7,884 bases of DNA from Eggerthellaceae bacterium UBA5906 (GTDB lineage: Bacteria > Actinomycetota > Coriobacteriia > Coriobacteriales > Eggerthellaceae): assembly GCA_002431805.1 (NCBI GenBank), contig DJEE01000005.1, positions 1 to 7,884 on the forward strand, written 5' to 3'. Made by a program: the position numbers and the translations under genes. How positions within the stretch are numbered: position 1 is the first letter of the stretch; every line of letters begins with the position of its first letter. Below, one piece after another: positions 6,299 through 7,884 of this stretch. The notes below the pieces were generated by a model. It was not told the DNA's origin, made no database searches, and saw only the letters and a program-made list of their open reading frames with translations.

Positions 6299-6442
6299 TT
6301 GTAATGCAATGCCCGCTCATCTGGACGAACCGCACAACAAGTATCGCAGTAGAACCATGAAAGGGCGTGGCGCGCATTCAACATCGGTGTGCTCGCAAGA
6401 TGCAATCACAGCACAATCGCAGAGCCCAAAGGCACATGAGCC

Positions 6443-6476
6443 CCTCTGGAATTTGCTGCACGACAAATTCCAGAGG
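6443..6476. repeat. Perfect 12-bp inverted repeat downstream of the PLP-enzyme gene
   Basis: CCTCTGGAATTT (6443-6454) and AAATTCCAGAGG (6465-6476) pair perfectly around a 10-base loop. The element lies 73 bp beyond the stop of the PLP-enzyme gene and about 180 bp upstream of the MarR start. It may end or stabilise the PLP-enzyme transcript, but no T-run follows on either strand, so a standard intrinsic terminator is not supported. The rest of 6264-6549 shows no convincing gene. Confidence 0.6.
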
Positions 6477-6549
6477 TTAGGTGGCTTGCAGGTTAACGGA
6501 CTCAATATAGCGACTTCCTGCCAGCCCTCATCTGCAGCCTTGTGCTTCC

Positions 6550-6846
6550 CTACAGCTGCGCGAACGCCTGGGCAAAATCGGCAATCAAATCTTCAGCGTC
6601 TTCTAAGCCGGCAGAGAAACGGATAAGGCCGTCGGTGATGCCCGCTTCGGCGCGCACCTTAGGCGATACGTTGTGGTGCGTCATGCTAGCCGGATGCTGA
6701 ATGAGGCTTGCCGGGTCGCCTAAGCTCACGGCAATGTGCGACAACTCAAGCGCGTTCAGCAGCTTTTTGCCCGCCTCGAAGCTAGATAGGCCGTTGACGT
6801 CGTCTGCAAGCTCGAAGGACAAGATGCCCGTGCCCATGCCGTTCAT
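6550..6846 (-). CDS. C-terminal fragment of the split PLP enzyme
   Basis: This 98-residue frame begins at an ATG whose last bases form the TGA stop of the upstream fragment (ATGA overlap), so reinitiation could express it. It holds the C-terminal small domain of the family: MNGMGTGILSFEL at the start, SLGDPASLIQHPASMTH (41-57) and GLIRFSAGLEDAEDLI (73-88). Ser41 and Arg76 correspond to the substrate-carboxylate-binding Ser and Arg of methionine gamma-lyase-type enzymes. The strong conservation shows that it is, or recently was, under selection as part of the full enzyme. Alone it cannot bind PLP. It has no good ribosome site of its own, so separate translation would depend on coupling. Confidence 0.6.
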   Translation of the reverse strand: MNGMGTGILSFELADDVNGLSSFEAGKKLLNALELSHIAVSLGDPASLIQHPASMTHHNVSPKVRAEAGITDGLIRFSAGLEDAEDLIADFAQAFAQL

Positions 6847-7760
6847 CTGGGTTTTTCCAGCTCATAATACGGCGAGCTTTCCAAGCCGGGATACAGCACG
6901 CGCTTGACGCACGGCACGCCCTCCAGGTAGCGAGCAACCGCCAACGCGTTGGCGCAATGGCGCTCCACGCGCATGCCCAGCGTTTGCAGGCCGCGAATGA
7001 TCAAAAACGCGTCGAACGGGCTGCAAATAGCGCCGCTCGTTTTCGTCACGCCGATGTTTTTGATGGTCGCGATGTCCTCGGCGCCGCCGATGATCACGCC
7101 GGCGATCACGTCGCCATGGCCGTTTAAGTACTTCGGCACCGAGTGCAGCACAATGTCGGCACCGCACGCCAGCGGGCGCTGCACCGGTGCGGGCGCGAAG
7201 GTGTTGTCCACCACCACGCGGATGTCCTGCCCCACCGTGCGCTTCACGCCGGCGATGTCCGTGACCTTCATAAGCGGGTTGGTGGGAGTCTCGAAGTACA
7301 CCATCTTCGTGTTCGGCCTGATAGCAGCCGCAACCGCGCCCAAATCCGTCGTGTCAACCGGCGTTACCTCAATACCGAACTTCGGCATAACGTCGTGGAT
7401 GACCACGTTCGTGCAGCCGTACACGCAATCGCCCACAATCACGTGGTCGCCAGCCTGCAAAAGCCCCAGCAGCACCGAGCTGACCGCGCCCATGCCGCTG
7501 CCGGTGGCCACGCAGTCCTCGCCGCCCTCGATGGCGGCCATCTTCAGCTCAAGCGTGCGCACCGTGGGGTTGCCGCCGCGCGAGTACACGTAGCCGGCTT
7601 TCTGCCCGTCGAACTTCGCCATGCCGTCCTCCACGCTATCGAAGCAAAACGTGGATGTTTGATAAATGGGGGTTGCCAGCGCACCAAACGCCGGGTCGGG
7701 GCCCTGACCGGCATGAATAGCACGCGTCATAAACCCAGCGTTGTCAAGATTAAATGTCAT
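6843..7760 (-). CDS. N-terminal, PLP-binding fragment of the split methionine gamma-lyase-like enzyme
   Basis: This 305-residue frame covers the N-terminal arm and the large PLP domain of the Cys/Met-metabolism family. Landmarks are TRAIHAGQGPDPAFGALATP (12-31), YSRGGNPT (59-66), SGMGAVSS (88-95, phosphate loop), VYGCT (113-117), FETPTNPL (156-163), VDNTF (184-188) and SVPKYLNGHGDVIAG (207-221) with catalytic Lys210. The protein ends in EKPR right after the family's YPGLES block, where normal members run on for about 100 residues. Pro209 replaces the Thr that normally contacts the PLP phosphate. AAGGAGAG at 7768-7775, 7 bases before the ATG, supports the start. Without the C-terminal domain it should be inactive unless it pairs with the downstream fragment. 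Confidence 0.75.
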   Translation of the reverse strand: MTFNLDNAGFMTRAIHAGQGPDPAFGALATPIYQTSTFCFDSVEDGMAKFDGQKAGYVYSRGGNPTVRTLELKMAAIEGGEDCVATGSGMGAVSSVLLGLLQAGDHVIVGDCVYGCTNVVIHDVMPKFGIEVTPVDTTDLGAVAAAIRPNTKMVYFETPTNPLMKVTDIAGVKRTVGQDIRVVVDNTFAPAPVQRPLACGADIVLHSVPKYLNGHGDVIAGVIIGGAEDIATIKNIGVTKTSGAICSPFDAFLIIRGLQTLGMRVERHCANALAVARYLEGVPCVKRVLYPGLESSPYYELEKPR

Positions 7761-7798
7761 AACGATACTCTCCTTTGAGTTGATGTGAGTAGAGGAAC

Positions 7799-7831
7799 AG
7801 ATTATCGGTTACCGATTGAAACCGTTAATCT
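7799..7831. promoter_or_regulatory. 33-bp near-perfect inverted repeat over the PLP-enzyme promoter, probable operator
   Basis: AGATTATCGGTT (7799-7810) and AACCGTTAATCT (7820-7831) are inverted at 11 of 12 positions around a 9-base centre. Nested inside is a perfect ATCGGT-T-ACCGAT palindrome (7804-7816). The element covers both putative promoter hexamers, the position expected of a repressor site. I do not recognise the cognate regulator, and no regulator gene adjoins this side of the window. Confidence 0.55.
7801..7828 (-). promoter_or_regulatory. Putative promoter of the PLP-enzyme gene
   Basis: On the minus strand, TTAACG (7823-7828) and GATAAT (7801-7806) are separated by 16 bp. They match the -35 and -10 consensus at 4 of 6 and 5 of 6 bases. 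Transcription would begin near 7794, about 34 bases before the ATG at 7760. Both hexamers lie within the inverted repeat at 7799-7831. Confidence 0.4.
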
Positions 7832-7884
7832 AGGCTTGAGAGAGCCGGAGGGCGCGTTCGGCCGAGGGGGCAACCGTGAACACG

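Larger units (their letters stand above)
6550..7760 (-). pseudogene. megL: Methionine gamma-lyase-like PLP enzyme gene, disrupted by a frameshift
   Basis: Read together, two overlapping frames give one complete Cys/Met-metabolism PLP enzyme of about 403 residues, the normal family length (about 400). The frame breaks at the A5C3 run at 6849-6856. One extra base there would read ELEKTQMNGMG, matching the usual ELxKxQMNGxG of homologues. Tyr59-Arg61, Tyr114 and Cys116 (in VYGCT) sit at the same positions as in Pseudomonas putida methionine gamma-lyase; Cys116 is a feature of that enzyme. It splits methionine to methanethiol, 2-oxobutyrate and ammonia. Asp241 of that enzyme is Thr here. The catalytic Lys210 is preceded by Pro209 rather than the phosphate-binding Thr. 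The frame change and altered motif suggest decay, but sequencing error at the homopolymer, -1 frameshifting or a two-chain enzyme remain possible. Confidence 0.7.

Noticed and set aside
6264..6377. N-terminal extension of the MarR protein from an ATG at 6377
   Set aside because: The extra 38 residues do not resemble the family, and the AAGGAG site points to the ATG at 6263.
5874..6626. Plus-strand open frame of 250 codons opposite the MarR gene
   Set aside because: It is antisense to a confident MarR protein and shows no domain.
7143..7778. Plus-strand open frames opposite the PLP enzyme
   Set aside because: Their His/Arg/Val-rich content is a mirror of the real minus-strand frame; no support for expression.
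1..7884. CRISPR array, tRNA, insertion sequence or attachment site
   Set aside because: No regularly spaced repeats, cloverleaf-type sequence, transposase or terminal inverted repeats with target duplications could be found by reading.

Overview
The window reads like accessory, anaerobic-respiratory DNA from a member of the Coriobacteriia, probably the Eggerthellaceae. This is an inference from three things: moderately high GC, a Tat-exported DmsABC-type molybdoenzyme under a one-component regulator (these bacteria carry many such loci), and Fic and RelE/ParE proteins of a style common there. No rRNA, tRNA or marker gene is present, so the taxonomic call is soft.

Layout. Bases 2-661 (+) hold the 3' part of a Fic-domain protein whose start lies outside the window. 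Bases 733-1375 (+) hold a self-contained type II toxin-antitoxin module: a promoter, a palindromic operator, a Phd/YefM-like antitoxin and an overlapping RelE/ParE-like toxin. Bases 1376-1719 carry no convincing gene and separate these converging units. Bases 1720-5610 (-) are a tight three-gene operon dmsA-dmsB-dmsC: a Tat-exported molybdopterin catalytic subunit, a four-cluster ferredoxin-like subunit and an eight-helix membrane anchor. Together they should pass electrons from menaquinol to an S-oxide or N-oxide type acceptor outside the membrane. The 194-bp region upstream of dmsA has a good promoter and two near-identical 20-bp palindromes, one over the -35 box and one over the expected transcription start. 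The next gene upstream on the same strand (5805-6263) is a MarR-family regulator, the obvious candidate to bind them.

Bases 6550-7760 (-) encode a methionine gamma-lyase-like PLP enzyme split by a one-base frame change at an A5C3 run. The catalytic lysine lies in an aberrant S-V-P-K motif instead of the usual S-x-T-K. A 33-bp near-perfect inverted repeat covers its putative promoter, and a perfect 12-bp stem lies beyond its stop.

I see no wholly new multi-gene system. The observations most worth checking are the paired MarR boxes, the split PLP enzyme with its altered active site, a 26-bp perfect palindrome inside dmsA, and the operator-like repeat upstream of the PLP enzyme. A methyl-sulfur link (methionine to methanethiol beside a DMSO-reductase-type respiratory complex) is plausible but only inferred.
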